Source: Comamonadaceae bacterium
Lineage (GTDB): Bacteria > Pseudomonadota > Gammaproteobacteria > Burkholderiales > Burkholderiaceae_C
Direction of reading: 5' to 3'
DNA: 54,903 nt
NCBI GenBank assembly: GCA_014190675.1
Contig: BJGT01000010.1
Location: 1-54,903 of the forward strand
The notes under the pieces were generated by a model. The model saw only the letters and a program-made list of their open reading frames with translations. It did not search any database and was not told the DNA's origin. The position numbers were made by a program, and so were the translations under genes. This document shows, in pieces, positions 43,306-54,230 of this stretch. The first letter of the stretch is position 1, and the number at the start of each line of letters is the position of its first letter.

Positions 43306-43989
43306 CTACTGCGCCGCCATCAGCAGCACCACCAGGGCGCCGGCGCCACCGTCGGCCGGTTTGGCCTGCACGAAGGCCAGCACCTCTTTTTTTTGCACTA
43401 GCCAGCTGTGCACCCGGCTTTTCAGGATCGGTGCCTTGCCCGGTGAGCCCAGCCCCTTGCCGTGCACCACGCGCACGCAGCGAATGCCGTGTTTGTGCGC
43501 CTCGCGGATGAAACTGCTCAGCGCCTCGCGGGCGTCGTCGCGCCGCAGGCCGTGCAGGTCGAGCTGGCGCTGGATGCTCCAATCGCCGCGGCGCAGCTTG
43601 CGCGTCACGTCGGTGCCGATGCCGGGGCGGCGAAAGCTCAGCAGTTCGTCGGTATCGAGCAGGGTGCTCACGTCAAACTCGTCGCTGATGGCCTCGTGCA
43701 AGACCGCTTGTTCGTCGTGTTGGTAGCGCATTACCACCGGCGCCGGCCGCTCCTTTTTCAATAGCGCTCGACGCTTGTCTGGCAGGGGCTGGACCGTGCC
43801 AGCGGCCCTGATGAAGAGATCTCTTTCGCTCACGGACTGGCGCCGGGCGCGCAACTGCTCGGCTGCCTGCTCGGCGGCCCGCTTGGTCTCCTGCGCGATG
43901 CGCGCCGCGATTTCGCGCTGCACCGTCTTGAGCCCGGCCAGGCTGTTGACTTTGACTGGGCCTTTGACCTTGATGACCGGTGTGCTCAC
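43306..43989 (-). CDS. Smr domain protein
   Basis: The 227-residue protein has a basic, helical N-terminal half ([24 protein letters not shown]) and a C-terminal Smr domain: [29 protein letters not shown] and [27 protein letters not shown], with the DLHG and HGKG motifs. Stand-alone Smr proteins are nucleases or collision sensors acting on DNA or ribosome-bound mRNA. GTG at 43989 is the start and overlaps the radC stop as GTGA. An operon with radC points to nucleic-acid processing. Confidence 0.88.
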   Translation of the reverse strand: MSTPVIKVKGPVKVNSLAGLKTVQREIAARIAQETKRAAEQAAEQLRARRQSVSERDLFIRAAGTVQPLPDKRRALLKKERPAPVVMRYQHDEQAVLHEAISDEFDVSTLLDTDELLSFRRPGIGTDVTRKLRRGDWSIQRQLDLHGLRRDDAREALSSFIREAHKHGIRCVRVVHGKGLGSPGKAPILKSRVHSWLVQKKEVLAFVQAKPADGGAGALVVLLMAAQ

Positions 43990-44684
43990 AGCAGCCCCTG
44001 TTCAGCCATGGACAGCGCCAGGCCTGGCGCCACGATCACGTGGTCAAGCACTCGCACATCGATCAGCGCCAGCGTGCTTTTGAGGGTTTGCGTCAGGTGC
44101 TCGTCGGCACGCGAGGGTTGCACGGTGCCGCTGGGGTGGTTGTGCGCCAGCACTACGGCGCTGGCCTGGTGGTGCAGGGCGCGCAGCACCACCTCGCGCG
44201 GGTAGACGCTGGTTTGGGTCAGGGTGCCGCGAAACAGCTCCTCCATCGCGAGCAGGCGGTTTTGCACATCGAGAAACATCACGGCAAACACCTCATGCGC
44301 CTTGGCCGCCAGGTGCAGCTGCAGGTAGTGCTTGACCGCCTCGGGGGTGGCAAACACCGCGCGTTCGCGCAGCTGCTGCCCCATGGCGCGGCGCGCCAGC
44401 TCCAGCACGCCCAGCAGCTCGGCGCGCTTGGCCGGCCCCAGCCCCTTGACGCCTTTTAGATCGTTGGCGCTGGCGTGCAGCAGACCGGCAAAGCCGTCAA
44501 AGCCATTCGGGTTGTCGGCGCTTTTGATCTGCAGCAGCTCGTGCGCCATCTGCAGCACGCCCTTACCTTTGATGCCGGTGCGCAGCAGCAGCGCCAGCAA
44601 CTCCACATCGCTCAGCGCGCCAGGGCCGCGCGCCAAGAGCTTTTCGCGCGGGCGGGCATCGGGGGGCAGGTCTTGGAGCGGCAT
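43986..44684 (-). CDS. radC: RadC family JAB-domain protein
   Basis: The 232-residue protein has an N-terminal helix-hairpin-helix part ([25 protein letters not shown]) and a C-terminal JAB/MPN metal-binding domain with [30 protein letters not shown] and the HxH...D motif [15 protein letters not shown]. The name comes from an old repair phenotype; the biochemical role is unsettled. I chose ATG at 44684 ([17 protein letters not shown]); a GTG at 44705 would add seven residues. It is divergent from the fkpB gene. Confidence 0.92.
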   Translation of the reverse strand: MPLQDLPPDARPREKLLARGPGALSDVELLALLLRTGIKGKGVLQMAHELLQIKSADNPNGFDGFAGLLHASANDLKGVKGLGPAKRAELLGVLELARRAMGQQLRERAVFATPEAVKHYLQLHLAAKAHEVFAVMFLDVQNRLLAMEELFRGTLTQTSVYPREVVLRALHHQASAVVLAHNHPSGTVQPSRADEHLTQTLKSTLALIDVRVLDHVIVAPGLALSMAEQGLL

Positions 44685-44767
44685 CGTGTCGGCTTTTACA
44701 ATCACTTCAGTTTATTCGGCAAACCACGGTCAGGCGATATGGCCCCTGACTTTTCTGTGAGACTTTT

Positions 44768-45232
44768 ATGCTCTCGACCCCTTTGTGTATTGAACCCGGC
44801 TCCTTTCTTACCCTGCATTACCGACTTGCCGGTGCTGCGGGCGATGTCATCAACACCTTTGGCGGGTCGCCTGCCACCCTGACTTTGGGCAGCGGCGCTT
44901 TGGCACCGGCCGTCGAGGCCTGCCTGCTCGGCCTGCGCGAGGGCAGCCGGGCAAGTTTTAATTTAGGGCCGGGCATCGCCTTTGGCGAACGCAACCCGGC
45001 CATGCTGCAGTGGCTGGCGCGTCAGGAGCTCGCCGAGTTGGGTGATGCTGGAACCCCGTACCAGGTGGGCGATGTGGTGCAGTTCCCGACCCCTGACGCG
45101 CAGGGTCAGTTCGCCGGTGCGGTGCGCGACTTGCGCCAGGACCAGCGCGGCGAGGCGGTGTTGTTTGACTTCAACCACCCGCTGGCCGGCCAGCCGGTAA
45201 CCTTTGAAGTACACGTGATCGGTATCTTGTGA
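44768..45232 (+). CDS. fkpB: FKBP-type peptidyl-prolyl isomerase, SlpA/FkpB type
   Basis: The 154-residue protein shows SFLTLHYRLAGAAGDVINTFGGSPATLTLGSG, LAPAVEACLLGLREGSRASFNLGPGIAFGER and FDFNHPLAGQPVTFEVHVIGI, with the IF domain inserted in the FKBP fold as in SlpA/FkpB. It catalyses proline isomerisation and acts as a chaperone in the cytoplasm. The TGA overlaps the ispH GTG start; fkpB-ispH is a conserved pair in proteobacteria. Confidence 0.93.
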   Translation: MLSTPLCIEPGSFLTLHYRLAGAAGDVINTFGGSPATLTLGSGALAPAVEACLLGLREGSRASFNLGPGIAFGERNPAMLQWLARQELAELGDAGTPYQVGDVVQFPTPDAQGQFAGAVRDLRQDQRGEAVLFDFNHPLAGQPVTFEVHVIGIL

Positions 45233-46206
45233 GCGCCGCCAACGGGCCCATCCTGCCGCAGGAGATCCTGCTGGCCGAACCGCGGGGTTTTTGCGCCGGC
45301 GTGGACCGCGCCATCGAGATCGTCGAGCGAGCCTTGCAGAAATTTGGGTCGCCGATCTACGTGCGTCATGAAATCGTACACAACACCTATGTGGTGAACG
45401 ACCTCAAAACTAAGGGTGCCATTTTTATTGAAGACCTGAACGACGTGCCACCGGGCGCCACGCTGGTGTTTTCTGCCCACGGCGTGAGCCGGGCTGTGCA
45501 GGACGAGGCGGCGGCGCGCGGCTTTCGCATCTTTGATGCCACTTGCCCGCTGGTGACCAAGGTGCATGTGGAGGTGGCCAAGCTGCATAAAGAGGGCTTT
45601 GAGTTCATCATGATCGGCCACAAGGGCCACCCCGAGGTGGAAGGCACCATGGGCCAGCTCGACAGCGGCATCCACCTGGTGGAAGACGTAGCCGATGTGG
45701 CTCGGGTGCAGCCGGCACAAACCACGCGGCTGGCGCTGGTGACGCAAACCACCCTCAGCATGGACGACGCCGCCGCCATTGCCGCGGCCGTCAAGGCTCG
45801 TTTTCCCCAGGTGCGAGAGCCCAAGCAGCAGGATATTTGCTATGCCACCCAGAACCGGCAGGATGCGGTCAAACTGATGAGCCCCCAGGTGGATGTGGTG
45901 ATCGTGGTGGGCAGCCCCACCAGCTCCAACAGCAACCGGCTGCGCGAGGTGGCGCGCAAGCTCGGCACCGAAAGCTACATGGTCGACAACGCTGAGGAAC
46001 TGCAGGCCGAATGGTTTAACGGCCGCCAACGCGTGGGCCTGACTGCCGGTGCCTCAGCGCCCGAGATTCTGGTGCGCCAGGTGATCGACCGTATCAAGGC
46101 GCTGGGCGCGGTGTCGGTGCGTAAGATGGACGGCATCCAGGAAACCATCAAGTTTCCCCTGCCCAAAGGCCTCAAAGCCGATGGCGGCGGTGACGCTTCC
46201 AGCTAA
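45229..46206 (+). CDS. ispH: 4-hydroxy-3-methylbut-2-enyl diphosphate reductase
   Basis: The 325-residue enzyme catalyses the last step of the MEP isoprenoid pathway, making IPP and DMAPP. The three Fe-S cysteines are in RGFCAGVDRAIEIVERAL, DATCPLVTKVHVEV and QDICYATQNRQDAV. Other matches are VRHEIVHNTYVVNDLK, FIMIGHKGHPEVEGT and VVGSPTSSNSNRLREVA. The start is a GTG overlapping the fkpB TGA by 4 bp. The length is normal. Confidence 0.96.
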   Translation: MSAANGPILPQEILLAEPRGFCAGVDRAIEIVERALQKFGSPIYVRHEIVHNTYVVNDLKTKGAIFIEDLNDVPPGATLVFSAHGVSRAVQDEAAARGFRIFDATCPLVTKVHVEVAKLHKEGFEFIMIGHKGHPEVEGTMGQLDSGIHLVEDVADVARVQPAQTTRLALVTQTTLSMDDAAAIAAAVKARFPQVREPKQQDICYATQNRQDAVKLMSPQVDVVIVVGSPTSSNSNRLREVARKLGTESYMVDNAEELQAEWFNGRQRVGLTAGASAPEILVRQVIDRIKALGAVSVRKMDGIQETIKFPLPKGLKADGGGDASS

Positions 46207-46226
46207 CTCACCCACAGGCCAGCACC

Positions 46227-47192
46227 ATGCCCCAAACTGATATCACGCGCTCTGATATTGATAGCGCAATAAGCAGGCTGGACAAGGGCTGGAGGCACTT
46301 TTTGCGTGAAACGCCACTGTGGCAGCTGAGCGGCCGGGCGATGGGCGTGGACTGCGCCCAGGTCTGGCTCAAGCTCGAGCACCAGCAGGTGGGCGGCAGC
46401 TTCAAGGCGCGTGGCATGCTCAACCGCATGTTGGCCCAGCCGATTCCGGCTGCCGGCGTGGTCATTGCCTCTGGCGGCAATGCCGGCATTGCGGCTGCAT
46501 CGGCGGCGCAGGCGCTGGGCGTGCCCTGCGAGGTCTTTGTGTCGGCCGTCTCCAGCCAGGCCAAGCGTGATCGGCTGCGCCAGCTTGGCGCGGCGGTGAC
46601 CGTGGCAGGTGAAGGTTATGCCCAGGCTTTTGAAGCCTGCCTGGCGCGCCAGCAGCTCAGCGGCGCCCTGTTGATGCATGCTTATGACCAGGTCGAGGTG
46701 GTGGCGGGTGCCGCCACGATGGGCGCCGAGATCGAGGCCCAGGGCGGCCTGCCCGACAGTGTGCTGGTCAGTGTGGGCGGCGGCGGTTTGATTGGTGGCT
46801 TGGCGTCCTGGTTTGAACAGCGTGCCAGGGTGGTGGCGCTGGAGCCCGAGCTGGCGCCCACGCTGCACCGCGCGCGCGCCGCCGGCACCCCGGTGGATGT
46901 GGCGGTGAGTGGCGTGGCGGCTGATTCGCTGGGCGCCAAGCGCATTGGCGACATCTCTTGGGCCGTGACCCAGCGCCACGTCAAAGACGCGCTGCTGCTG
47001 CCAGATGCTGCCATTCGTGCCGCCCAGTTGTGGCTGTGGCAAGAACTCAAACTGGCTGTTGAGCCGGCCGCTGCGCTGGGCCTGGCCGCGTTGCACACCG
47101 GGGCCTATGTGCCGCGCCCGGACGAGACGGTGTGCCTGATTCTGTGCGGCGCCAACCTGGACCCAGCCTCGCTGAGCTCCGCTACAGCCTGA
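46227..47192 (+). CDS. PLP-dependent serine/threonine dehydratase-like protein
   Basis: The 321-residue fold-type II PLP enzyme has HFLRETPLWQLSGRAMGVDCAQVWLKLEHQQVGGSFKARG with the PLP lysine in GSFKARG, the phosphate loop SVGGGGLIGGL, and VVIASGGNAGIAAASAAQALGVP. There is no C-terminal ACT regulatory domain, so it is a catabolic or serine racemase-like type rather than IlvA. It deaminates serine or threonine to the keto acid. It starts 21 bp after ispH and ends 18 bp before serS, so it may share their transcript. Confidence 0.9.
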   Translation: MPQTDITRSDIDSAISRLDKGWRHFLRETPLWQLSGRAMGVDCAQVWLKLEHQQVGGSFKARGMLNRMLAQPIPAAGVVIASGGNAGIAAASAAQALGVPCEVFVSAVSSQAKRDRLRQLGAAVTVAGEGYAQAFEACLARQQLSGALLMHAYDQVEVVAGAATMGAEIEAQGGLPDSVLVSVGGGGLIGGLASWFEQRARVVALEPELAPTLHRARAAGTPVDVAVSGVAADSLGAKRIGDISWAVTQRHVKDALLLPDAAIRAAQLWLWQELKLAVEPAAALGLAALHTGAYVPRPDETVCLILCGANLDPASLSSATA

Positions 47193-47206
47193 AAATTTAC
47201 AATTAA

Positions 47207-48541
<1,335 letters not shown>

Positions 48542-48927
48542 TGACCACCATCAGTGCGGGGGCGGCGAGCCCTGCCTGCGTTGGGTTGAACCGAGCTTGT
48601 CCATTAGGCGCCTCAGTCACAACACAACTGCCTTGTCACTGCATCCACCTGCACGCCAAACCCCCACGCAGAACCTTGGTTAAATTTCGCATGACCAAGC
48701 CACCCCGCTTGACGCGGAACCGGCGCGGTTGGCCAGGCCTTGCAAAGGCGCGCCGCCGATGTCGTCAGACCGTCATGCGGCCTGCCTACATTGCACTGGC
48801 CGGTGCCCAGGCGACCATCCTGGGCAAGCAGGGTATCAATGGGCTAACCAGGACGTGATGCCACCGGCGCCAAATTAGAAACTCGTCGCATCTGCGGATG
48901 CGGCGCAGGCAACAACACCCCCCGTCA
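48542..48927. other. 386-bp intergenic region with no recognisable gene
   Basis: Between serS and ddpX I find no open frame with family similarity on either strand, no tRNA and no clear promoter. Short in-frame stretches exist but look random. A small hairpin, CGCATC-TGCG-GATGCG, stands just before ddpX near 48887-48902. Decayed coding DNA is possible but cannot be assigned. Confidence 0.6.
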
Positions 48928-49509
48928 ATGACCACACCAACCCACCCCCTGGTAAGCATCAGTGCGGCCACGCACGGCGTGCTGCTTGAGCTGGCCTATG
49001 CCACTGCCAACAATGTGGCGGGGCAGATCATTTATGCGCGCGCCCTGTGTTTGCTGCACCGTGATGCCGAGGTGTGCCTGCGCCGGGCCGTGGCCTTGGC
49101 CGCTCAATCTGGCTGTCGGCTAAAGATTTTTGATGCATTTCGACCCCAAGAGGCGCAGCTCATTTTGTGGCAGACCGCGCCCGATCGGGCCTATGTCGCA
49201 GACCCGCAGCTCGGCTCCAACCACACCCGTGGCACAGCGCTCGACTTGACTCTGGTGGACAGCACCGGCGCAGAGCTGGACATGGGCAGCGGTTTTGACG
49301 AAATGAGCCAGTTGTCCCACCACTTCAACACCGCCGTGTCGGCCCAGGCGCAGGCCAACCGGCAATTGCTGCTGAGCATCATGGAAGGGGCAGGTTTTGT
49401 CCACATTGCACACGAGTGGTGGCATTACGCACTGCCCCATCCGCAACGCTACCCCCTGCTGTCGAGCGAAGCTTTGGGGCCACTGAATCCCATGTGCAGC
49501 GCCCACTGA
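48928..49509 (+). CDS. ddpX: D-alanyl-D-alanine dipeptidase (VanX/DdpX family)
   Basis: The 193-residue zinc dipeptidase contains IFDAFRPQEAQLILWQ, the zinc site SNHTRGTALDLTLVD (SxHxxGxAxD) and HEWWHYALP (ExxH), the complete VanX metal and catalytic set. It hydrolyses D-Ala-D-Ala released from cell wall. ATG at 48928 was chosen over an upstream ATG at 48898 that lacks support. It precedes a full dipeptide ABC transporter in ddpXABCDF order, so the import and cleavage of D-Ala-D-Ala form one pathway. Confidence 0.9.
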   Translation: MTTPTHPLVSISAATHGVLLELAYATANNVAGQIIYARALCLLHRDAEVCLRRAVALAAQSGCRLKIFDAFRPQEAQLILWQTAPDRAYVADPQLGSNHTRGTALDLTLVDSTGAELDMGSGFDEMSQLSHHFNTAVSAQAQANRQLLLSIMEGAGFVHIAHEWWHYALPHPQRYPLLSSEALGPLNPMCSAH

Positions 49510-49586
49510 GCGCTGCCCTCGCCCCTGCCCGTCGTGGCTGGCTCTGCCCCTCATTGCCGTCGAAACCGGAATACACAAAGCCACGG

Positions 49587-49607
49587 ATCCCCGACCGAGC
49601 CGGGGAT
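49587..49607. repeat. Hairpin repeat element (ATCCCCG-N7-CGGGGAT)
   Basis: ATCCCCG (49587-49593) and CGGGGAT (49601-49607) form a perfect 7-bp stem with a 7-base loop, 77 bp after ddpX. From memory, similar ATCCCCGA...CGGGGATGA elements occur repeatedly in intergenic DNA of many proteobacteria, so this may be one copy of a REP-like family. It could also attenuate transcription between ddpX and the transporter genes. Only one copy was noticed in the window. Confidence 0.5.
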
Positions 49608-49721
49608 GACACAGCAGGGTTTCCCCTAGTCAATTGAAATGGGTTTAAACTGAATTTTCTTGTTTCGAGTCTTTCCACCCGTGCCTCGGATTTGCATTCT
49701 TTATTTCTCAAGGACTACTCC

Positions 49722-51335
49722 ATGAAATCTGCGCTTCCTGTTTTGAATCGTCGTCTCCTGGGCGTTGCGGCCGCTTGTGCCCTGGCTGTGGGCTACGGCT
49801 CGAGCCCCTCACTGGCTGCAACCCCCAAAGACACTTTGGTCGTGGTTACCCAGATGGATGACATCATCACCATGGACCCTGGCGAAGCCTTCGAAATATC
49901 GGCGGGTGAAATCATGGGTAACGCGTATGACCGACTGGTGCGTTATGACGTCAACGATCCGTCCAAACTGGTCGCTGACGTCGCCACCAAATGGTCGGTA
50001 TCGGCTGATGGCAAGACCTACTCCTTCGAATTGCGCCCCGGTGTGAAATTCGCTTCCGGCAATGCGCTGACGGCCGAAGACGTGGTCTATTCTTTGCAGC
50101 GTGCGGTGCTGCTTGACAAGACGCCAGCCTTCATCCTGACCCAGTTTGGCTTCTCCAAGGACAACGTCAAGGACAAGATCAAGCAGACCGGCCCGTTGAC
50201 GCTCACCATTGAGACAGACAAGGCCTATGCCCCGACCTTTGTCTACAACTGCCTGACGGCCAACGTGGCGTCCATCGTCGATAAGAAGTTGTTGCTGACC
50301 AAGGAGTCAGGCGGCGACATGGCCTATGGCTGGCTGAAAACCAATTACGCCGGTTCGGGGCCGCTCAAACTGCGCGAATGGCGGGCCAATGAAATCGTGG
50401 TGCTGGAGCGTAACGACAACTACTATGGCGACAAGTCCAAGCCAGTGCGGGTGATCTACCAGCATATCAAGGAGGCCGCCACACAGCGACTGCTGCTTGA
50501 AAAAGGTGACGCCGACATTGCCCGCAACTTGCAGCCGCAAGACTTGGCAGCAATCGCCAGCAACAAGGACATCAAGACCACCTCCACGCCCAAGGGCACG
50601 GTGTGGTATTTCAGCCTGAACCAAAAAAACCCCAACCTGGCTAAGCCTGAAGTGCGCGAGGCCTTCAAATGGCTGGTGGATTACGCCGCCATTGGCGACA
50701 CGATGATCAAGAACGTTGGCATCGTGCACCAGAATTTTCTGCCGGTCGGTCTACTCGGTGCCAGCACTGAGAATCCGTACAAGCTCGACGTGAACAAGGC
50801 CAAGGCTCTGCTGGCCAAGGCCGGTCTTCCTAATGGCTTCAAGGTGACGATGGACATGCGCACCACGCAGCCGATTCAGGGAATCACCGAGGCTTTTCAG
50901 CAAACCGCCAAGCGCGCTGGCATTGACATCGAAATCCTGCCTGGTGATGGTAAGCAGACGCTCACCAAGTACCGCGCACGCACGCATGACATTTACATTG
51001 GCGCGTGGGGCGCAGACTACTGGGATCCGCACACCAATGCCGATACTTTTTCGCGAAACCCGGATAACACCGATGCGGCCAAGTCGAAACCGCTGGCGTG
51101 GCGCAATGCCTGGGACATCCCTGAGTTGACTAAGCAGGCTGATGCTGCCGTGCTCGAGCGTGACGGCACCAAACGGCGCACCATGTACGACAAAATGCAG
51201 GCCGATTTCCGCAAAGACAGCCCATTCGTGATGTTGGGTCAGCAGATTGAAACAGCGGCCTACCGCAGTAATTTGCAAGGCCTGCAAATCGGCTCCACCT
51301 CCGACTCGACTTATATGTTCAAGGTGATCAAGTAA
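49722..51335 (+). CDS. ddpA: ABC transporter periplasmic dipeptide-binding protein
   Basis: The 537-residue SBP family 5 protein has a signal peptide (MKSALPVLNRRLLGVAAACALAVGYGSSPSLAA) and TLVVVTQMDDIITMDPGEAFEISAGEIMGNAYDRLV, WSVSADGKTYSFELRPGVKFASG and GADYWDPHTNADTFSRNPDNTDAA. ATG at 49722 follows AAGGA. It delivers D-Ala-D-Ala or similar dipeptides to the membrane subunits. It is 212 bp after ddpX, with a hairpin between, so it may have its own promoter. Confidence 0.88.
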   Translation: MKSALPVLNRRLLGVAAACALAVGYGSSPSLAATPKDTLVVVTQMDDIITMDPGEAFEISAGEIMGNAYDRLVRYDVNDPSKLVADVATKWSVSADGKTYSFELRPGVKFASGNALTAEDVVYSLQRAVLLDKTPAFILTQFGFSKDNVKDKIKQTGPLTLTIETDKAYAPTFVYNCLTANVASIVDKKLLLTKESGGDMAYGWLKTNYAGSGPLKLREWRANEIVVLERNDNYYGDKSKPVRVIYQHIKEAATQRLLLEKGDADIARNLQPQDLAAIASNKDIKTTSTPKGTVWYFSLNQKNPNLAKPEVREAFKWLVDYAAIGDTMIKNVGIVHQNFLPVGLLGASTENPYKLDVNKAKALLAKAGLPNGFKVTMDMRTTQPIQGITEAFQQTAKRAGIDIEILPGDGKQTLTKYRARTHDIYIGAWGADYWDPHTNADTFSRNPDNTDAAKSKPLAWRNAWDIPELTKQADAAVLERDGTKRRTMYDKMQADFRKDSPFVMLGQQIETAAYRSNLQGLQIGSTSDSTYMFKVIK

Positions 51336-51364
51336 GCGCGTCTGCCGGGCCGGTCGATTTGGCT

Positions 51365-52426
51365 ATGCAGTCGCAGCAGCGTCCGGTGAGCGGTGCCGGG
51401 CGCAAGTTTTGGCGCGTCGGTCGGAGTTTCGGCAGCTTTTTGTCGGTCATCCTGTTGACCTACCTCGGGCTGCTGGCGGTCACCTTTTTTATCGGGCGGG
51501 TCATCCCGATTGATCCGGTACTGGCGATCGTTGGCGACCGCGCGCCCGAACACGTGGTCCAACGGGTGCGTGAAGAACTCGGACTCAACAAGCCCCTGTG
51601 GGAACAGTTCTACATCTACATCAGCCGTGTTGTACAGGGCGAGTTTGGTAACTCAGTGCTCACCTCCAACCCGGTGCTGCAGGATATCGTGCGGACCTTC
51701 CCGGCCACGATTGAGCTCGCTACGCTGGGCATTTTGATAGGTGCTGGCCTGGGCGTCCCGCTGGGGGTGTGGGCCGCAGTCAGGCGTGGCGCTCTGGTGG
51801 ACCAGGTCGTTCGGGTGATGGGCTTGGTGGGCTATTCCGTGCCCATCTTTTGGCTCGGCTTGATGGGCCTGGTGCTGTTTTACGCGAAATTGGGTTGGGT
51901 GGCGGGCCCCGGGCGGATCGACGTGAGCTACCTCTACTCGGTGACCCGGGTGACGGGATTCTTGTCAATAGATGCCTTGCTTGGCGCTCAGTGGGAAGCC
52001 TTTGGCAACGTGTTGTCGCACCTGATTCTGCCGGGCTCGCTGCTGGGCTATTTTTCGCTGGCTTACATCAGCCGCATGACCCGCTCGTTCATGCTGCATG
52101 AGCTGAGCCAGGAGTACGTGGTGGCGGCGCGCGCCAAAGGCCTGTCTGAGACCCGCATCATCTGGCGCCACGCGCTGCGCAACGCCATGGTGCCGCTGGT
52201 GACGGTGATTGCCCTGTCCTACGCCGGTCTGCTCGAAGGCTCGGTGTTGACCGAAACCGTGTTTGCCTGGCCGGGCTTGGGGCTGTACATCACCAACTCC
52301 CTGCAAAATGCCGACATGAACGCCGTGCTGGGCGGCACCATCGTGGTCGGGTCTGTTTTTGTCGGTTTGAACCTGCTGTCGGACCTGCTCTACCGGATGC
52401 TGGACCCGCGCACCCGCACCCGATGA
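51365..52426 (+). CDS. ddpB: Dipeptide ABC transporter permease (DppB family)
   Basis: The 353-residue permease begins with a longer N-terminal arm than usual (MQSQQRPVSGAGRKFWRVGR). It then shows FLSVILLTYLGLLAVTFFIGRVIPIDPVLAIVG, REELGLNKPLWEQFYIYISRVVQGEFGNSV and the EAA loop EYVVAARAKGLSETRIIWRHALRNAMVPL. Residues around 190-215 carry an insertion (VSYLYSVTRVTGFLS) seen in DdpB relatives. I chose ATG 51365; a TTG at 51359 is the alternative. The stop overlaps the ddpC start by 4 bp. Confidence 0.88.
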   Translation: MQSQQRPVSGAGRKFWRVGRSFGSFLSVILLTYLGLLAVTFFIGRVIPIDPVLAIVGDRAPEHVVQRVREELGLNKPLWEQFYIYISRVVQGEFGNSVLTSNPVLQDIVRTFPATIELATLGILIGAGLGVPLGVWAAVRRGALVDQVVRVMGLVGYSVPIFWLGLMGLVLFYAKLGWVAGPGRIDVSYLYSVTRVTGFLSIDALLGAQWEAFGNVLSHLILPGSLLGYFSLAYISRMTRSFMLHELSQEYVVAARAKGLSETRIIWRHALRNAMVPLVTVIALSYAGLLEGSVLTETVFAWPGLGLYITNSLQNADMNAVLGGTIVVGSVFVGLNLLSDLLYRMLDPRTRTR

Positions 52427-53361
52427 ACAAGCTCAAGCAAACCCAATCCCGGCCTCATGGGCCGAGCCTGCACCGGTGGCTGATGGCTGATCGGCCGCAG
52501 TCCCGTCAGCAGGCCTCGCTGGGACGGGCCTACGCGGCCTGGCGCACCTTTGCCCGCAACCGCCTGGCCATGGTCGGCCTGGGCATCGTGCTGATGTTGG
52601 TGCTGGTGGCGGTGTTTGCCGACCTGCTGGCCCCCTATTCCCCGTATATCGGCGACCTGCGCACCACCCGTCTGCTGCCGCCCTCCGCAGCGCACTGGTT
52701 TGGCACCGACGACCAGGGGCGCGACATCCTGTCGCGCGTGATCCATGGCTCGCGCATCACGCTCTACGTGGTGGTGCTGGTGGCGGTGCTGGCCGCGCCC
52801 ATCGGCCTGGTGGTGGGCACCGTGGCCGGCTACCTCGGCGGCTGGGTTGATGCGGTGCTGATGCGCATCACCGATATTTTTCTGGCCTTTCCAAGGCTGA
52901 TTTTGGCCCTGGCTTTTGTCGCGGCCCTGGGGCCCGGCATCGAAAACGCGGTGATCGCGATCGCCATCACCTCCTGGCCACCCTATGCCCGCATTGCCCG
53001 CGCCGAAACGCTCACCATCCGGCAGGCCGATTACATTGCCGCGGTGCAGCTGATCGGCGCCTCGCCCTGGCGCATTGTGCTGCGCCACATCATGCCTTTG
53101 TGTGTGTCTTCGGTCATCGTGCGGGTGACGCTGGACATGGCCGGCATCATCCTCACCGCCGCCGGCCTGGGTTTTCTGGGCCTGGGCGCGCAGCCGCCCA
53201 TGCCGGAGTGGGGCGCCCTGATTGCCAACGGTCGGCTCTATGTGCTAGACCAGTGGTGGGTGGCGGCAGCGCCTGGGGCGGCTATTTTTCTGGTGAGCCT
53301 GGCCTTCAATTTGCTGGGTGACGGCCTGCGCGATGCGCTTGACCCCAAGGCAGCCAAATGA
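52423..53361 (+). CDS. ddpC: Dipeptide ABC transporter permease (DppC family)
   Basis: The 312-residue permease has LAMVGLGIVLMLVLVAVFADLLAPYSP, the motif HWFGTDDQGRDILSRVIHGSR, and the ATPase-docking loop ADYIAAVQLIGASPWRIVLRHIMP. Six membrane segments are visible. It forms the channel with the DdpB subunit. Start and stop both overlap neighbours by 4 bp (ATGA), as expected of a tightly coupled operon. Confidence 0.88.
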   Translation: MNKLKQTQSRPHGPSLHRWLMADRPQSRQQASLGRAYAAWRTFARNRLAMVGLGIVLMLVLVAVFADLLAPYSPYIGDLRTTRLLPPSAAHWFGTDDQGRDILSRVIHGSRITLYVVVLVAVLAAPIGLVVGTVAGYLGGWVDAVLMRITDIFLAFPRLILALAFVAALGPGIENAVIAIAITSWPPYARIARAETLTIRQADYIAAVQLIGASPWRIVLRHIMPLCVSSVIVRVTLDMAGIILTAAGLGFLGLGAQPPMPEWGALIANGRLYVLDQWWVAAAPGAAIFLVSLAFNLLGDGLRDALDPKAAK

Positions 53362-54230
53362 GTGGCTATCAGGGCGCTGCGCCTGCAAGCAGCACCGAGC
53401 CAGTGCTGGTGGTCGATGATCTTTGCGTGGCCTTTCCCAATCGGGACGGCGGCTATACCGAAGCGGTGCGCGGCGTTAGTTTCAAGCTGGGGCGCGAGCG
53501 CCTGGGCATTGTGGGCGAGTCGGGTTCGGGCAAGTCCCAGACCGGGCGGGCTATCCTTGGTTTGACTGCGCCGGAAGGGCGGGTGACGGCCAAGCGCTTG
53601 GCTTTTCAAGGCACAGATCTGATGCATTGCTCGGCGCAGCAAAGGCGCGCGCTGCGTGGCGGTCGTATTGCCATGGTGCTGCAGGACCCCAAGTTTTCGC
53701 TCAACCCGGTCATGACCATCGGCGAGCAGATTGTCGAGACACTGCGTGCCCACAGCCGGGTCAGCGGTGCCGAGGCGCGCCGGGCCGCCTTGGCGGCGCT
53801 GGAGGCGGTGCAAATTGACGATCCGGTACGGGTCTACCGGCTCTACCCGCATGAGGTGTCGGGCGGCATGGGCCAGCGCGCCATGATCGCCATGATGCTG
53901 ATCGCCAACCCCGAGTTGCTGATTGCCGATGAGCCCACCTCGGCGCTGGATGTCACGGTGCAGCTGCAGGTGCTGGACATTTTGGATGGGCTGGTGCGCC
54001 AGCGCGGCATGGGCCTGATCTTTATTTCGCACGACCTGCGTCTGGTCTCGACCTTTTGCGACCGCATTCTGGTGATGTACGCCGGCCGGGTGGTCGAAGA
54101 AATCGCCGCCGGCGCCCTCGCCGAAGCCCGCCATCCCTACACGCTGGGTCTGCTCAATTGCCTGCCCAGGCTGGGCGATGCGCGCCACCCGCTGCCCACG
54201 CTGGACCGACAGCCGGAGTGGGCGCTGTGA
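53358..54230 (+). CDS. ddpD: Dipeptide ABC transporter ATPase (DppD family), short C-terminus
   Basis: The 290-residue ATPase has Walker [19 protein letters not shown]-loop [15 protein letters not shown], signature [15 protein letters not shown], Walker [13 protein letters not shown] and switch His in FISHD. It ends at [20 protein letters not shown] and lacks the cysteine-rich tail found in the DppD-type protein near 16 kb, as is usual for the DdpD subgroup. The stop overlaps the next gene as GTGA. Confidence 0.88.
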   Translation: MSGYQGAAPASSTEPVLVVDDLCVAFPNRDGGYTEAVRGVSFKLGRERLGIVGESGSGKSQTGRAILGLTAPEGRVTAKRLAFQGTDLMHCSAQQRRALRGGRIAMVLQDPKFSLNPVMTIGEQIVETLRAHSRVSGAEARRAALAALEAVQIDDPVRVYRLYPHEVSGGMGQRAMIAMMLIANPELLIADEPTSALDVTVQLQVLDILDGLVRQRGMGLIFISHDLRLVSTFCDRILVMYAGRVVEEIAAGALAEARHPYTLGLLNCLPRLGDARHPLPTLDRQPEWAL

